The notes below the pieces were generated by a model that worked only from the letters and a program-made list of their open reading frames with translations, ran no database searches and was not told where the DNA came from. A stretch of 64,000 nt of DNA, from NCBI GenBank assembly GCA_022843945.1, contig JALHMR010000019.1, positions 32,429 through 96,428 on the forward strand, given 5' to 3'. The position numbers and the translations under genes were made by a program. The stretch is from Rhodospirillaceae bacterium. Its GTDB lineage: Bacteria > Pseudomonadota > Alphaproteobacteria > CACIAM-22H2. Every line of letters begins with the position of its first letter. Position 1 is the stretch's first letter. Positions 56,203 to 64,000 of this stretch are shown piece by piece.

Positions 56203-57366
56203 ATGTCGAGCGATTCACGACGCGCCATTCTGGCAGGTCTGTGCGCCAGCCTGGTCGGGCTCGGCCTTGCCCGCTTCGCCTATACGCCGCTGATCCCGGC
56301 GGTGATCGGTGCCGGCTGGTTCGCGCCGGCCGACGCGGCCTATCTCGGCGCGGCGAACTTCGCCGGCTATCTCGCGGGCGCCTTCTTCGCCCGGCGCCTT
56401 GCGACGATGATGCCCGTCGTCGCCGTGCTGCGCGCCATGATGCTGATCGCCGCCGCCTCGTTCGTGGCCAGCGCCTGGCCGCTGTCCTTCGTGTGGTTCT
56501 TCATCTGGCGGTTTGCCGCCGGCATTGCCGGCGGCGCGTTGATGGTGCTGGGGCCGACGCTTGTTCTGTCGCAGGTCGCCGCCGCGAGCCGCGGCCTGGC
56601 CAGCGGCATCATCTTCACCGGTGTCGGGCTGGGCATCGTGGCGTCGGGAACGCTGGTGCCGCTGCTGATCGTTACCGGCCTGCCGGAAACCTGGATCGGC
56701 CTCGGTGTCCTGTCGTTCCTGCTCACCGTCGTCGCCTGGAGCGGCTGGCCGGCGGCGCCCGTGCCAGCGCCGGCTTCGCGCATCGCGCCTGCGGCTGCGG
56801 GTGTTCGCCTGTTCTACATCGAATACGGTCTGACCGCGGTGGCGCTGGTGCCGCACATGGTCTTCCTCGTCGATTTCGTGGCCCGCGGTCTCGGCCAGGG
56901 CCTCGACATCGGTGGACGCTACTGGGTGGTGTTCGGTATCGGCGCCGCCGTCGGCCCGGTGCTGGCCGGCTTCATCGCCGATCGCATCGGCTTCGGCGCC
57001 GCCATGCGCCTGGCCTTCGTCGTGGTCACCGGCCTGATCGCGCTGCCGGCCTTCGCCGCGAACGAGGTGGCGCTGATCGCCTCGAGCCTGGTCGTCGGCG
57101 CCTTCGTGCCGGGCTGCGCCGGCCTGGCGCTGGGCCGCGTGCACGAGCTGGTCGCCGGGCCACGGCAGCAGGCGGCGTGGAGCGTGTGCACCATCGCCTT
57201 CGCCATCGGCCAGGTCGGCGGCGCCTACGGGCTGTCCTTCCTCTACGCCGCCAGGGGCTCGCATGCGTTGCTGTTCGTCGTTGGCGCGGCGGCGCTCGCT
57301 CTGGCGCTGGTCCTCGATCTGCTGGCGGTTGCCGCGCGCCGCTCGGTTGCTGGAGGTGTTCGATGA
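56203..57366 (+). CDS. YbfB/YjiJ-family MFS transporter
   Basis: 387 residues, twelve predicted helices. AILAGLCASLVGLGLARFAYTPLIPAVIGAGWF opens TM1 as in YbfB-like transporters; FAAGIAGGALMVLGPTLVLSQ and GLASGIIFTGVGLGIVASG follow. It may be an exporter of small metabolites. It overlaps the GST gene by 4 bp (ATGA). Confidence 0.85.
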   Translation: MSSDSRRAILAGLCASLVGLGLARFAYTPLIPAVIGAGWFAPADAAYLGAANFAGYLAGAFFARRLATMMPVVAVLRAMMLIAAASFVASAWPLSFVWFFIWRFAAGIAGGALMVLGPTLVLSQVAAASRGLASGIIFTGVGLGIVASGTLVPLLIVTGLPETWIGLGVLSFLLTVVAWSGWPAAPVPAPASRIAPAAAGVRLFYIEYGLTAVALVPHMVFLVDFVARGLGQGLDIGGRYWVVFGIGAAVGPVLAGFIADRIGFGAAMRLAFVVVTGLIALPAFAANEVALIASSLVVGAFVPGCAGLALGRVHELVAGPRQQAAWSVCTIAFAIGQVGGAYGLSFLYAARGSHALLFVVGAAALALALVLDLLAVAARRSVAGGVR

Positions 57367-57938
57367 AGCTCTACTTCAACCGGCCGTCGCCCTATGCCCG
57401 CAAGGTGCGCGTGGTCGTGCACGAGAAGCAGCTCGGCGAACGCATCGCGTGGCACGAGGTCGATCCGTGGGCGGATCCGCGCGAGCTCCTCGCCGCCTCG
57501 CCGCTGGGCAAGGTGCCGGCCCTGGTCGCCGATGACGGCACGCTGTTCACCGAAAGCCTGACCATCGCGGAGTATCTCGACAGCATCGGAAGTGGGCCGT
57601 CGCTGCTCGCCGGCGAGGCGATGAAGGTGCGGGCCCGCGCCGCGCTGGCGCAGGGGCTGATCGATGCGTCGTTCGGCATCGTCATCGAGCGCCGCCGGCC
57701 CGGCGAGCGGCAGTGGGATGCCTGGCTCGATCGCCTGCGCCGGGCCGTCGACCGCACCCTGCCGAAGCTCGATGTGGCCGACGGGCGCTTCGATCTCGGC
57801 GATATCTCCACCGCCTGCGCGCTGGCCTATCTCGATTTCCGCCTGCCGGAGGTCAAATGGCGCGAGCCGCACCGGCGTCTCTCCGCCTGGCTCGACGGCG
57901 TGAACCGGCGTCCCTCGATGGCGGCGACGGCGGCGTGA
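57363..57938 (+). CDS. Glutathione S-transferase family protein
   Basis: 191 residues. The thioredoxin-like N-domain is MKLYFNRPSPYARKVRVVVHE, with PLGKVPALVADDGTLFTESLTIAEYLD giving the glutathione-binding cis-Pro and Glu-Ser. The C-terminal helical domain ends SAWLDGVNRRPSMAAT. Ser9 or Tyr11 could be the catalytic residue. Coupled to the MFS gene, perhaps as a conjugate exporter pair, but this is inference. Confidence 0.88.
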   Translation: MKLYFNRPSPYARKVRVVVHEKQLGERIAWHEVDPWADPRELLAASPLGKVPALVADDGTLFTESLTIAEYLDSIGSGPSLLAGEAMKVRARAALAQGLIDASFGIVIERRRPGERQWDAWLDRLRRAVDRTLPKLDVADGRFDLGDISTACALAYLDFRLPEVKWREPHRRLSAWLDGVNRRPSMAATAA

Positions 57939-57942
57939 GCGC

Positions 57943-58764
57943 CTAGCCCAGTTCCTCGAGGAGCTGGCTCAGGCGCTCGGGCGCATCGAGCATCACGACG
58001 TGGCCGGTGCCGGAGACCGTCGCCGTCTTCCAGGCCGCGTCGCCGCGCTTGCTCTCGTAATTGCGCTGCAGCGTATCCTGCTTGTAGTCGACGGCCCGGA
58101 TATAGGCCTTGCGGCCCACTCTCTCTCGCGCGCCGGTGAGCGCGATCTTCTGGGTGAAGGTGGCCACCGGGTGCGGCGTGGTCTTGGCGTCGACCCAGGT
58201 GCGGTCCTTGGCGTTGACGCCGAAGACCTCGGCGGAGACGGGAGCCAGCGCGATCTGCTTCTTCTGCACGGCCGCTTCCATGGCATCGTGGAAGGGCTTG
58301 GAGGCGGTGTCGATCAAGGCCTCGCCGTTGGCCGGCAGGAAGGCGTCGACGAAGACCAGCGAGGCGATGGCCGGCAGCATCTTCTCGGCGACGCCCGAGG
58401 TGACGATGCCGCCGTAGGAATGTCCGACCAGCGTCACGCCGGAGAGATCCTCGAAGCGCATCAGGTTGACGACGTCGGCGATGTGGGTGTCGAGGTTGAT
58501 GCTCGCATTGAGCAGGTGCGAGCGCTCGCCCAGGCCGGTGAGCGTAACGGCATGGACCCGGTGGCCGCGGGCCCGCAGCAGGCCGGTGACGCGGCTCCAG
58601 CACCAGCCGCCGTACCAGGCGGCAGAGACCAGCACGTAGGTGCGGGCCCCGGCCGGGCTCTGGGCCTGTGCCGTGTGGATCGGGATGGCGGGTAGCGTGA
58701 GTGCCGCGGCGGCGGTGGCGAGCACGGTGCGGCGGTTGATCCTGGCGTCATGCGATGCGGTCAT
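57943..58764 (-). CDS. Tat-exported alpha/beta hydrolase
   Basis: 273 residues. A twin-arginine signal (INRRTVLATAAAALTLP) leads into an alpha/beta hydrolase with YVLVSAAWYGGWCWSRV, the nucleophile elbow TLVGHSYGGIVTSGV (Ser near residue 114) and a late His in GTGHVVMLDAPERL. It is probably a periplasmic esterase of the salicylate-esterase/HNL-like group. The substrate is unknown. Convergent with the GST gene. Confidence 0.87.
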   Translation of the reverse strand: MTASHDARINRRTVLATAAAALTLPAIPIHTAQAQSPAGARTYVLVSAAWYGGWCWSRVTGLLRARGHRVHAVTLTGLGERSHLLNASINLDTHIADVVNLMRFEDLSGVTLVGHSYGGIVTSGVAEKMLPAIASLVFVDAFLPANGEALIDTASKPFHDAMEAAVQKKQIALAPVSAEVFGVNAKDRTWVDAKTTPHPVATFTQKIALTGARERVGRKAYIRAVDYKQDTLQRNYESKRGDAAWKTATVSGTGHVVMLDAPERLSQLLEELG

Positions 58765-58859
58765 GGCGTCCCCCTCCGGCTGGATTTTCGTCCAGTATAT
58801 CCTAGCGTATAATGTGACCGCACCCGGGTTAACGGGTCGCGTGTGGGGGGAGGGACATC

Positions 58860-59309
58860 ATGGATTTGCCGGTCGGCTGGCCGCAGGCGCTGGCGCGCCT
58901 GCTCTTTGCGCAGCTCTTCTTCGTCAGCGCCTTCAACAAGGCCTTCGTCGATCCGTTCAGCCGGCTCGCCGGCCGGCTCGGCCAGAAGGGCTTTCCCTTT
59001 CCCGAATTCGTCGCCGGCTGCGACATCCTGTTCGAGTTCGCCATCGCGGCGATGATGCTGATCGGCTGGAAGACCCGCCTCGCCGCCTGGGGCATGCTGG
59101 GCTTCTGCGTCATCGCCGGCCTGCTGTTCCACGATTTCTGGAACGCGCCGCAGGCCCAGATGTACGGTCAGACCACGCAGCTCTTGAAGAACCTGTCGAT
59201 CGCCGGCGGGCTGATCTACGTCATCGCCCACGGCGCCGGGGCCTGGAGCGTGGACGAGCGCCGGGCCCGGCAACAACAACCGGCCGGGATTCCCGCCACC
59301 GGGCAGTAA
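58860..59309 (+). CDS. DoxX family protein (second copy)
   Basis: 149 residues, four helices: ALARLLFAQLFFVSAFNKAF, GCDILFEFAIAAMMLIGWKTRLAAW and LSIAGGLIYVIAHGAGAWS. It is a DoxX relative of the protein at 50505 but not closely similar. A TATAAT at 58808-58813 lies 47 bp upstream, with a weak -35 (TTTTCG). The start has GGGGGAGGG upstream. Confidence 0.82.
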   Translation: MDLPVGWPQALARLLFAQLFFVSAFNKAFVDPFSRLAGRLGQKGFPFPEFVAGCDILFEFAIAAMMLIGWKTRLAAWGMLGFCVIAGLLFHDFWNAPQAQMYGQTTQLLKNLSIAGGLIYVIAHGAGAWSVDERRARQQQPAGIPATGQ

Positions 59310-59439
59310 CACCGCGCAAAAAACGGCGGCAGTCGGGGTCCGCCCCGCTTCCGCCATCTTTGCGCCACCCAAAAGCCGCCCCCCTCATTGAGGCTGTCGG
59401 GGAACGAAGCTCGGCTGGAAGGCGTTGAAACGGCGGGAC

Positions 59440-60318
59440 ATGCCTCGAATAGCCCCCGAAATCGCCGTGCTCGGTGCCGTCCTGGTGGCGGTCATTGGCG
59501 TCACGGTCTTCGCCTTCGTCAGCCTGCCCGACCGCTATGATCCCTTCGCGCCGCTCGATGTGCGGGCCGAGCCGGCGCCGGTGGTCACGCGCCTGAAACT
59601 CGCCCAGATCCGGCGCGACCGCACGGCCTGCGAGGCCGCGCTGGCGAGCTCGGGGCTGAAGATCCAGCGCGTGGCGCATCTCCAGCAACAGGGCTGCGCC
59701 CTCACCGACGTGGTGCACGTCGCCCCTGAGAACCGCGTTTTCGGCCAGGGCTTTCACGCCACCTGCCCGCTGGCCGTCGGCCTGGCGCTCTACATGAGGT
59801 ATGTGGTGCAGCCCGCCGCCCGCCGCCATCTCGGCCAGGAAATCGTGCAGGTCCAGCACCTTGGCACCTTCGCCTGCCGCCCGATCCGCAACGGCAAAGC
59901 CCCCCGTGCGCCGCAAGAGGCCGAGGCCGGCGAGCCGGTGCAGATGAGCGAGCACGCCGCCGCCAACGCCATCGATATCGTGGGCTTTCGCGCCAGGGAC
60001 GGGCGCGTCATCTCGATCGGCAAGCACTGGCGCAAGGACAAGCCGCTGCAGCTGGCGAGCGCCGCCCCGACCGCCGAGACCGGCAAGGCCGGGCCGACGA
60101 ATGCCCGCCCGAAGAATTCTTCCCCCACCGCCACGGCGAAGACCCCGCCGACTGCGGCAGGCCTGCTGCCGCTCGACGACGCGGCCGCCGCCGCTTTTTT
60201 GCGCGAGGTCCGCGACGGCGCCTGCGGCATCTTCCATGCCGTGCTCGGCCCCGACTACAACGCCCTGCACCGCAGCCATTTCCATTTCGACATGGGCCGC
60301 TACCGGCAGTGCCGCTAA
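59440..60318 (+). CDS. Extensin family protein
   Basis: 292 residues. An N-terminal membrane anchor (PEIAVLGAVLVAVIGVTVFAFVSL) is followed by the extensin-like C domain: LKIQRVAHLQQQGCALTDVVHV, GQGFHATCPLAVGLALYMRY, SEHAAANAIDIVGFRARDGR and HRSHFHFDMGRYRQC. The conserved His and Asp set resembles D-Ala-D-Ala carboxypeptidase-like zinc sites, and cysteines may form disulfides. TTG at 59425 with GGAAGG is an alternative start. Confidence 0.85.
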   Translation: MPRIAPEIAVLGAVLVAVIGVTVFAFVSLPDRYDPFAPLDVRAEPAPVVTRLKLAQIRRDRTACEAALASSGLKIQRVAHLQQQGCALTDVVHVAPENRVFGQGFHATCPLAVGLALYMRYVVQPAARRHLGQEIVQVQHLGTFACRPIRNGKAPRAPQEAEAGEPVQMSEHAAANAIDIVGFRARDGRVISIGKHWRKDKPLQLASAAPTAETGKAGPTNARPKNSSPTATAKTPPTAAGLLPLDDAAAAAFLREVRDGACGIFHAVLGPDYNALHRSHFHFDMGRYRQCR

Positions 60319-60358
60319 AGCTTGACCGGAACGGCGTGCGGGCGTAACGCCACAAGGC

Positions 60359-62098
60359 ATGCACGAGCGCGCCGATCGAGTCGCCGAGCCCAGTTTCGTC
60401 GAGCTGTTCACCCCGAAGCTGGTGACGGTGTTCCGCGAAGGCTACGGGCTTGCGCATCTGCGCGACGACGCGCTCGCCGGCCTGACCGTGGCGATCGTCG
60501 CCCTGCCGCTCTCCATGGCCATTGCCATCGCCTCGGGCGTCGCCCCGGCCAACGGGCTCTACGCCGCCATCATCGGCGGCTTTTTTGTCTCGGCGCTGGG
60601 CGGCAGCCGCTTCCAGATCGGCGGGCCGGCCGGCGCCTTCATCGTGCTGGTCGCCGCCTCGGTGCAGCGCCACGGCCTCGACGGCATGCTGCTGGCCACG
60701 CTGCTGGCCGGGATTTTCCTGCTGCTGCTCGGCTTCTTTCGGCTCGGCACCTACATCAAGTTCATCCCCTATCCGGTGACCGTGGGCTTCACCGCCGGCA
60801 TCGCGGTGATCATCGCGGTCAGCCAGCTCAAGGAGCTGCTCGGCCTGACGCTGCCGGTGGCCGAGCCCGGACCGATAACGGACAAGCTGCCGGTCCTCTG
60901 GGCGGCGCTGCCCAGCGTCAACCCCGCCGCGCTCGGCATCGCGGTCATCACCATCGCGCTGATCATTGGCGTGCAGCGCTGGCGCCCGCACTGGCCGTCG
61001 ATGCTGATCGCGGTGACCGCCGCCTCGCTGATCGCGCTTGCGCTTCAGCTGCCGGTGGAGACGATCGGCACGCGCTTCGGCGGCATCCCGCAGAGCCTGC
61101 CGCTGCCCACCCTGCCGGCACTCTCCTGGGAGAAGATCCAGGCGGTGCTGCCCGACGCCGTGGCCTTCGCGTTGCTCGGCGCCATCGAATCGCTGCTCTC
61201 CGCCGTGGTCGCCGACGGCATGACCGGCCGCCGCCATCGCTCCAACTGCGAGCTGGTGGCCCAGGGCTTCGCCAACATCGCCGGCGCCCTGTTCCGGGCC
61301 ATGCCGGTGACCGGCACCATCGCCCGCACCGCGACCAACGTGCGCGCCGGCGCGCACGGACCCGTCGCCGGCATCTTCCATGCGCTTTTCCTGCTGGCCT
61401 TCATCCTGGTCGCCGCACCCCTGGCCAGCGTCATCCCGCTGGCGGCCCTGGGCGGCGTTTTAGCGGTGGTCGCCTGGACGATGGCCGAGCGCCACGCCTT
61501 CGCCACCCTGGTGCGTGCCTCGCGCGGCGATGCGGTGGTGCTGCTCGCCACCTTCGGCCTCACCGTGTTCCGCGATCTGACCGAGGGCATCGTGGTCGGC
61601 TTCGCTTTGGGCTCGGTGATCTTCATCCACCGCATGTCGCAGTCGACCGCGGTCGAGGCGCACACAGGCGTGCTGCCGCCGCTCGTCCCCGAGGACCAGG
61701 CCGACAGCACCGACGGCGAGCGCCAGCCCTACCATCCCGAGGAGGCGACCGAGCGCGATGTCGTGGTCTATCGCATCACCGGCGCCTTCTTCTTCGGGGC
61801 GGCCTCGACGGTCGGCGCGGTGCTCGACCGCATCGAGGCCAACCTCAAGGCGCTGATCATCGACATGTCGGGCGTGCCGGTGCTCGATTCGACGGCCGCC
61901 GTGACCATCGCCGGCCTGGCCCGCAAGGCGCGCCGCCAGGGCGTCAAGCTCTACATCACCGGGGCGTCGGACACGGTGCGCCACGAGCTGCTGGTGCACG
62001 GCGCCCGGCCGCCGCTGGTCAATTACAAGAAGGCCATCGGCAACGCGCTCACCGCCTTCCGCAAGCGCCAGGCGGAGAAGAGCAGTTCCTCATCCTGA
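60359..62098 (+). CDS. SulP-family anion permease with STAS domain
   Basis: 579 residues. The transport domain opens HLRDDALAGLTVAIVALPLSMAIAIASGVAPANGLYAAI, with the SulP signature near GGSRFQIGGPAGAFIV. The STAS domain at about 465-565 has ALIIDMSGVPVLDSTAAVTIAGL. The substrate is probably sulfate or bicarbonate. The last codons (SSSS then stop) lie within an interspersed repeat. Confidence 0.92.
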   Translation: MHERADRVAEPSFVELFTPKLVTVFREGYGLAHLRDDALAGLTVAIVALPLSMAIAIASGVAPANGLYAAIIGGFFVSALGGSRFQIGGPAGAFIVLVAASVQRHGLDGMLLATLLAGIFLLLLGFFRLGTYIKFIPYPVTVGFTAGIAVIIAVSQLKELLGLTLPVAEPGPITDKLPVLWAALPSVNPAALGIAVITIALIIGVQRWRPHWPSMLIAVTAASLIALALQLPVETIGTRFGGIPQSLPLPTLPALSWEKIQAVLPDAVAFALLGAIESLLSAVVADGMTGRRHRSNCELVAQGFANIAGALFRAMPVTGTIARTATNVRAGAHGPVAGIFHALFLLAFILVAAPLASVIPLAALGGVLAVVAWTMAERHAFATLVRASRGDAVVLLATFGLTVFRDLTEGIVVGFALGSVIFIHRMSQSTAVEAHTGVLPPLVPEDQADSTDGERQPYHPEEATERDVVVYRITGAFFFGAASTVGAVLDRIEANLKALIIDMSGVPVLDSTAAVTIAGLARKARRQGVKLYITGASDTVRHELLVHGARPPLVNYKKAIGNALTAFRKRQAEKSSSSS

Positions 62099-62191
62099 GG
62101 AGACCCACGCGCTTTCGTTTCACACCCTTTGAGGCTCGCTTACGCTCGCACCTCGGGGTGAGGTTGGCGTGGGTCGTCTCGAAGGATGAGG
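62088..62191. repeat. Interspersed inverted repeat, CCTCATCCT...AGGATGAGG type
   Basis: CCTCATCCTGAGGAGACCCACGC at the left pairs with GCGTGGGTCGTCTCGAAGGATGAGG at the right, enclosing about 55 bases with a second stem-like part. Such elements are common between genes in alphaproteobacteria. It overlaps the SulP stop codon and fills the gap before the TerB gene. Confidence 0.75.
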
Positions 62192-62198
62192 CCGCTCG

Positions 62199-62657
62199 TC
62201 AGGACTGCTTCAGCGCGGCTAGCTTGGCCAGCGCCCGCTGGCGGGCCAGCATGCGCTCGCGGTCGGGAACATGAATAAGACCGGCAAGCCGGCGCACGAG
62301 CATGTCCTCGTGCGGGTCGAGCGTGCCGTCCGCATAGGCGACCTTCCACAGCATCTCGATGATGTGGGTGCGCTGCTCCGGCTCCAGGTTCCGGCAGATC
62401 GCCTGGGTGAAGGGGAAGAACTGGGTCGAGTGGTGGACCTTCTCCGCCGCCTGCTCGATCAGCGCGTGCGCCTCCTCCGGTGGCATGTGGAACTTCATCG
62501 CCAGCAGGCGCTCGATGGTGGCGCGCTCTTGCGATGAGAAGTCGTTGTCCATGCGCGCCGCCTCGATCATCAGCGCGGCGACGGCCAGCTCCAGCTCGTC
62601 GGCCCGGTCGGCGGGCGCCTCTTTGGCGGTGAGGAAATCGAAGACGCGGGACAGCAT
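62199..62657 (-). CDS. TerB-family (tellurite resistance-like) protein
   Basis: 152 residues. ELELAVAALMIEAARMDNDFSSQERATIERLL is the acidic TerB/DjlA-like helix pair with metal-binding residues, and LWKVAYADGTLDPHEDMLVRRLAGLI repeats the pattern. This is the common stand-alone TerB form in alphaproteobacteria, without a demonstrated tellurite role. ATG at 62657. Confidence 0.85.
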   Translation of the reverse strand: MLSRVFDFLTAKEAPADRADELELAVAALMIEAARMDNDFSSQERATIERLLAMKFHMPPEEAHALIEQAAEKVHHSTQFFPFTQAICRNLEPEQRTHIIEMLWKVAYADGTLDPHEDMLVRRLAGLIHVPDRERMLARQRALAKLAALKQS

Positions 62658-62730
62658 GGGGAGGGAGATAGGGGAGGGCGGCCGGAATTACAAATACGAT
62701 GTCGCGGGGGTGACGACCTCTCTTACGCTC

Positions 62731-63795
62731 TTAGGCGATCAGCTTCTCAAACAGCGGCGCCAACTCCACCGGCCTGCCCGACTTGCCCGACTCCACCACC
62801 GCCAGCGTCGCCGCCAGCGTGCGCGCTCCGTCTTCGGCGGACACGACCGGCGCCTCGCCGTCCTGGATCACCCGGCGGAAGTGGCGCAGCTGCTCGACGT
62901 AAGGGTCCGTGTCCGCCACCCGGATCGGCGTGGCGGCGAGCGGCTTGTCCCAGCCGATCTGCTTGGGATCGCGCGCCGTCCAGAGCTTCAAGGTCGGCAG
63001 CTCCAGAGCGCCCTCGGTGCCGATGAAGCGGTAGCTGTTCTCGCCGGTGTAGGCGAAGGCGGGGTTCTCCGCCGTGCCCTGCTCGATGGTCCAGGGCGAC
63101 AGGCCGGTGTCGGTGCACAGGATGGTGCCCACCGCCTGGTTGGCGAAGGTGATCACGGCGCCCGAGGTGTCCTCGACGGCGAAGCCGCGCACGGCGTTCG
63201 ACGCCGTGCCGGTGATCGAGCTCATTTCTCCGGCCAGATGGCGCATCAGGTCGATCTCGTGGATCAGGTTGATCAGCACCGGCCCGCCGCCGGGGGCCTT
63301 GCGCCACGCCACGTCGAAATAGGCATCGGGCTTGCGCGTCGCCCAGAGGACCGAGACGCCGACCAGCCGGCCGATCCTGCCGTCGCTCAGCATCTGTTTC
63401 GCCGCGCGGATCGGGGCGGCGTAGCGCCGGTGATGGCCGGTGAGAGTCTTCACGCCCGCCCGGCGCACCTCTTTGAGCAGCGCGGCCGCCGTCTCCAGCG
63501 ATTCCGTCACCGGCTTCTCGATGATGACATGGATGCCGCGCCGCGCGCAGTCGATGCCCTGGGGGCCATGCAGGCTGTTGGGCGTGGCGATGACCACGGC
63601 GTCGGGCTTCGCCTTGTCGAGCAGCTCGGTGTGGCTCTTGAAGAACGGCGCGCGCACCTGCGGATATTTATCCGCGCCGATCAGGGGATCGGCGATGCCG
63701 ACCAGTTCCGCGTCCTCCGGGCAGGCGAGGATGGTGTCGATATGCCGCCGGCCGATCAGGCCGGCGCCGAAGACAGCGATGCGCAGAGGTTTCAT
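62731..63795 (-). CDS. Gfo/Idh/MocA family oxidoreductase
   Basis: 354 residues. The Rossmann start RIAVFGAGLIGRRHIDTILACPEDAELVGIADP is followed by NSLHGPQGIDCARRGIHVIIEKPVTESL, with the catalytic Lys. GGGPVLINLIHEIDLMRHLAGEM places the conserved His-Glu-Asp. It oxidises or reduces a sugar or inositol derivative with NAD(P). ATG at 63795. Confidence 0.9.
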   Translation of the reverse strand: MKPLRIAVFGAGLIGRRHIDTILACPEDAELVGIADPLIGADKYPQVRAPFFKSHTELLDKAKPDAVVIATPNSLHGPQGIDCARRGIHVIIEKPVTESLETAAALLKEVRRAGVKTLTGHHRRYAAPIRAAKQMLSDGRIGRLVGVSVLWATRKPDAYFDVAWRKAPGGGPVLINLIHEIDLMRHLAGEMSSITGTASNAVRGFAVEDTSGAVITFANQAVGTILCTDTGLSPWTIEQGTAENPAFAYTGENSYRFIGTEGALELPTLKLWTARDPKQIGWDKPLAATPIRVADTDPYVEQLRHFRRVIQDGEAPVVSAEDGARTLAATLAVVESGKSGRPVELAPLFEKLIA

Positions 63796-63826
63796 AGGGG
63801 CGCAGAGTGGCACCGCAAAAACGGAT

Positions 63827-63900
63827 TGTCATCCCGGGCCACCCTTACACTGTCACCCCGGACAAGCGGTCCTTCCGAGGACCGCGCGATCCGGCGACTG
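63827..63900. repeat. Interspersed repeat with hairpin (TGTCA(T/C)CCCGG type)
   Basis: TGTCATCCCGG and TGTCACCCCGG occur 23 bases apart, followed by the perfect hairpin GCGGTCC-TTCCGA-GGACCGC (63866-63885) and GCGATCCGGCG. It is a dispersed palindromic element between the oxidoreductase gene and the transposase end. Confidence 0.6.
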
Positions 63901-63909
63901 TATTGGTCG

Positions 63910-64000
63910 TCAAGAGCCGGGCTGGTGATTGGGATCATAGAGACGGTCGTGTTTGACGAGGGCGTTGGCGAGAACGAGCAGCTTTCGGGCGACCGCGACG
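63910..64000 (-). mobile_element. Transposase C-terminus (probably IS110-type), cut by window edge
   Basis: The minus strand encodes 29 residues, VAVARKLLVLANALVKHDRL then YDPNHQPGS, and a TGA at 63910-63912. VAVARKLLVLANAL resembles the C-terminal helix of IS110/IS1111-type transposases. The rest lies outside the window, so the family call is tentative. Confidence 0.55.

Noticed and set aside
60322..62274. 650-residue plus-strand frame
   Set aside because: Out-of-frame shadow of the SulP gene, Arg- and Ala-rich, without membrane helices.

Overview
The window reads as chromosomal DNA of a GC-rich alphaproteobacterium, possibly Rhodospirillales-like. The order-level guess is weak; it rests on small families such as PAS_5 and DUF6489. 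The class-level call rests on HemJ in place of HemG/HemY, a RamB/ScfR-type regulator next to isocitrate lyase, a full CtrA box, and above all the block hemJ-hemH-hemE / gap / DUF299-maf-aroE-coaE-dnaQ-secB-timA-mltA ... smr-xre ... hslVU. In Caulobacter, Rickettsia and relatives this block surrounds the chromosomal replication origin. The 452-bp gap at 29537-29988 is therefore the best candidate for oriC.

Left arm. 1-5230 is accessory catabolism on the minus strand: a two-subunit Rieske dioxygenase between two paralogous MarR regulators, followed by a Bug/TctC binding protein, a YCII protein and a partial TRIC-type channel. 5231-6400 is an FMN-dependent alpha-hydroxy-acid dehydrogenase. 6511-10806 holds mnmE, a GlxA-type regulator, a rhodanese, and a small operon of DUF6489, a thioredoxin-like ferredoxin and a 2OG-Fe(II) oxygenase-like protein. 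10967-16388 holds a DUF255 protein, a dienelactone hydrolase, a quinone oxidoreductase, a PAS_5 protein and a KDG kinase. 16.4-26.3 kb is a sensory and redox stretch: two chemoreceptors, a lipoprotein with one c-type heme motif paired with cytochrome b561, rho, and an orphan Leu/Ile/Val-type binding protein directly before the second chemoreceptor. A repeated intergenic element of about 110-125 bp lies on both sides of the first chemoreceptor gene.

Origin and right arm. hemJ-hemH-hemE are transcribed leftward away from the proposed origin and ppsR-maf-aroE-coaE-dnaQ rightward, the usual orientation around a bidirectional origin. The conserved cluster is interrupted between mltA and smr by a Spy/CpxP-like gene, a GntR regulator remnant and the lutABC lactate-oxidation operon. 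Next come smr, an XRE regulator, the ramB-like/aceA divergent pair with tandem operator-like repeats, a three-gene MFS / molybdopterin-fold / histidine kinase operon, and hslVU.

From 50.5 kb to the end is mixed: two DoxX proteins, an MsrQ-like heme membrane protein, a TAXI-TRAP transporter with a divergent LysR regulator, a YbfB-type MFS with a glutathione S-transferase, a Tat-exported hydrolase, an extensin-family protein, a SulP permease, a TerB-like protein, a Gfo/Idh/MocA oxidoreductase and, at the right edge, the end of a transposase. Interspersed palindromic repeats occur at 6401, 62088 and 63827. I saw no rRNA, tRNA or CRISPR array. The longer gene-free stretches (18646-19137, 22494-22886, 29537-29988 and 37296-37687) are described in their own entries.
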